This document shows positions 5,445 through 6,683 of a stretch of DNA of 6,683 nt, piece after piece. This DNA is from an uncultured Lachnospiraceae bacterium (lineage in GTDB: Bacteria > Bacillota > Clostridia > Lachnospirales > Lachnospiraceae), in the NCBI GenBank assembly GCA_958422845.1, contig CATZPU010000066.1:1-6683 (forward strand), written 5' to 3'. Within the stretch, counting starts at the first letter, position 1; the number at the start of each line of letters is the position of its first letter. The notes beneath the pieces are model-generated. The model did no database searches and was not told the origin of the DNA. It saw nothing but the letters and a program-made list of their open reading frames with translations. The translations under genes were made by a program, and so were the position numbers.

Positions 5445-5930
5445 TTACACATCAAACTCTATTTTCCGTCCGGTCCGTTCATACCTGTAATAACGGACTC
5501 CTGCCGCATCAAGCATCCTCCGCGATGCCACCGTAGACGGCAGATCGTGATACTTGTCATCATCATACACGATCGTTTTGATTCCGCTTTGAATAATCGC
5601 CTTCGCACATTCATTGCACGGAAACAGCGACACATACAGCTTTGCTCCCTCCAGACTTCCGCCGCGATAATTCAGGATCGCATTAAGCTCGCTGTGTACC
5701 ACATACAGATACTTCATGTCAAGCTCCTCTCCCTCACGCGCCCATGGAAATTCATCATCGGAACATCCCATCGGAAAACCATTGTACCCCATCGACAGAA
5801 TCTTGTTGTCCTCGCTGACGATACACGCACCTACCTGCGAATTAGGATCTTTCGACCGCATTCCGGAAAGCCTCGCTACTCCCATAAAATACTCGTCCCA
5901 TGAAATATAATCTTTTCTTTTTTCAGTCAT
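5445..5930 (-). CDS. comEB: Deoxycytidylate (dCMP) deaminase, ComEB-like
   Basis: A 161-residue zinc enzyme that deaminates dCMP to dUMP, feeding thymidylate synthesis. The N-terminus ISWDEYFMGVARLSGMRS (9-26) is the family opening. The zinc site is His79-x-Glu81 in VHSELNAI, where Glu81 is the proton shuttle, plus PCNEC (104-108) with Cys105 and Cys108. GYNGFPMGCSDDEFPW (48-63) is the conserved substrate and dCTP-effector region. The frame is open up to 6083, but the extra 51 residues look non-coding and the family starts near ISWDEYF. The ATG at 5930 has GAAAGG four bases before it, a slightly short spacing. Length fits the family. The comEB name reflects similarity to the Bacillus gene; no competence genes are adjacent. 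It may share transcription with the phosphatase gene upstream. Confidence 0.93.
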   Translation of the reverse strand: MTEKRKDYISWDEYFMGVARLSGMRSKDPNSQVGACIVSEDNKILSMGYNGFPMGCSDDEFPWAREGEELDMKYLYVVHSELNAILNYRGGSLEGAKLYVSLFPCNECAKAIIQSGIKTIVYDDDKYHDLPSTVASRRMLDAAGVRYYRYERTGRKIEFDV

Positions 5931-5978
5931 TCTACCTTTCTCCCAACTTCTGATATGCTCTGATATATTTTCTGCACT

Positions 5979-6007
5979 TCTATACTTTAACATACTTTTC
6001 AAAGCAA
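5979..6007 (-). promoter_or_regulatory. Weak candidate promoter for the dCMP deaminase gene
   Basis: TTGCTT (6007-6002) is followed after 17 bases by TATAGA (5984-5979) on the minus strand, about 50 bases before the start codon. Both boxes are only partial matches. The 175-base gap to the phosphatase gene makes a separate promoter plausible. Confidence 0.3.
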
Positions 6008-6049
6008 AAACAATACATTGCGTAAGTATATATATCCTTATTTTCGAGT

Positions 6050-6104
6050 CAGCACACAAAGGAGAACACACTCTGCTCTCCATCCCTTTAAATCCGCTGT
6101 GCTG
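6050..6104 (-). repeat. Branched inverted-repeat element just after the phosphatase gene
   Basis: CAGCACA (6050-6056) pairs with TGTGCTG (6098-6104), enclosing a second stem GGAGA (6061-6065) with TCTCC (6077-6081). An alternative inner pairing AAAGG (6058-6062) with CCTTT (6085-6089) competes with it. The outer stem begins just after the phosphatase stop codon. Neither strand has a T-run after it, so it is not a standard terminator; mRNA end protection or processing is possible. Confidence 0.45.
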
Positions 6105-6105
6105 C

Positions 6106-6582
6106 CTAAATCATCCCCTCACGCTCCAGATATTCCAGAAATGCTTCGCACCCTTCTGCAATATCCGCATACGTCACTCCAAATCTTCCCGTATACCATG
6201 GGTCTGCAATGTCTCTCGGGTTCTTTGCATAATCCAACAGCCTGTGCACCTTCCCCTGCGGATCTTTCCCCAGAATCCGCATCATATTCCGCAAATTCCA
6301 GTCCTCCATTCCAAGCAGATAATCATATTTCGCATAATCATCTTTCTGAAGCTGTACCGCCCTTTTTCCGCGACAGTTGATTCCGTGCTTTGCAAGCTCT
6401 TCGCGCGCCGGCGGATACACCGGATTCCCCTGCCCGTTCCAGATCTCTTCTGAACTGGTCGCAGCAGAAGCAATAAAAAAGCAGTCCGACAAGCCGCGCT
6501 TGTCGACCATATCTTTAAAAATAAATTCAGCCATGGGGCTACGGCAGATATTGCCGTGGCAAATGAATAGTATTTTTATCAT
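6106..6582 (-). CDS. Low-molecular-weight protein-tyrosine phosphatase
   Basis: A 158-residue cytoplasmic phosphatase. The signature P-loop CHGNICRS (8-15) gives the nucleophile Cys8 and phosphate-binding Arg14 in the C-x5-R pattern right after the first strand (MIKILFI), as expected for the family. The general acid is Asp127 in DPWYTGRF. The family removes phosphate from tyrosine, and members related to arsenate reductase share the fold; the full DPW/Y loop and lack of the extra redox cysteine pair favour the phosphatase. No tyrosine kinase or capsule gene is seen nearby, so its substrate is unknown. The frame is open six codons further to a TTG at 6600, but that stretch contains the ribosome binding site GAGGAG, so the ATG at 6582 is preferred; the ten-base spacing is a little long. 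The stop is TAG. Confidence 0.93.
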   Translation of the reverse strand: MIKILFICHGNICRSPMAEFIFKDMVDKRGLSDCFFIASAATSSEEIWNGQGNPVYPPAREELAKHGINCRGKRAVQLQKDDYAKYDYLLGMEDWNLRNMMRILGKDPQGKVHRLLDYAKNPRDIADPWYTGRFGVTYADIAEGCEAFLEYLEREGMI

Positions 6583-6640
6583 GTTCTTATATCTCCTCAA
6601 ATCGTCGTATTTCCTTATATTTAAAGGATTTTTACAACTT

Positions 6641-6683
6641 TCATTTTTCTTGTAGTTTCTGTATCTTCTTATAAATTCTCATG
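6641..6683 (-). CDS. Possible C-terminal tail of an upstream gene
   Basis: Of the three minus-strand frames entering from the right edge, only one stays open, reading MRIYKKIQKLQEK before a TGA at 6641. It is lysine-rich and may be the end of a longer protein, 58 bases before the phosphatase start. The stretch is far too short to identify, and could equally be non-coding. Confidence 0.25.
   Translation of the reverse strand, partial: MRIYKKIQKLQEK

Noticed and set aside
5931..6083. N-terminal extension of 51 residues on the dCMP deaminase
   Set aside because: The family begins near ISWDEYF; the extension has no family likeness and covers the likely promoter region.

Overview
The window looks like chromosomal DNA from a low-to-mid GC, Gram-positive Clostridia-type bacterium, most likely a Lachnospiraceae-like gut anaerobe. 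This rests on strong AAAGGAGG-type ribosome binding sites, sigma-A promoters with TTGACA-like -35 boxes, intrinsic terminators, a fused FeoA-FeoB protein and a split HMA/P1B-ATPase pair. The genus is inference; no rRNA or marker gene is present.

All recognised genes lie on the minus strand, so transcription runs from high to low coordinates. From right to left the window holds: a possible C-terminal tail of an upstream gene (6641-6683); a low-molecular-weight protein-tyrosine phosphatase (6106-6582); a structured 175-base spacer; a dCMP deaminase (5445-5930) with an intrinsic terminator; a promoter, an operator-like palindrome and a hairpin-bearing leader; a two-gene Zn/Cd/Pb export operon (small HMA protein 4910-5128, P1B-type ATPase 3004-4890); an intrinsic terminator overlapped by the next promoter; a FeoAB ferrous-iron transporter (498-2852); a two-way terminator; a hairpin-rich gene-free stretch; and the first 26 codons of an XRE-family regulator cut by the left edge (1-79).

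The core is a metal-homeostasis block: one operon to bind and expel soft divalent metals, then a ferrous-iron importer with its own promoter. Their junction is very compact. The ATPase terminator, the feoAB -35 and -10 boxes, a DtxR-like palindrome and the feoAB ribosome binding site all lie within about 80 bases.

I see no mobile element, CRISPR array, tRNA or rRNA, and no wholly new gene system. The points most worth a second look are regulatory: the nested terminator/promoter/operator, the structured leader of the metal-export operon, and a possible small plus-strand RNA between feoAB and the XRE gene.
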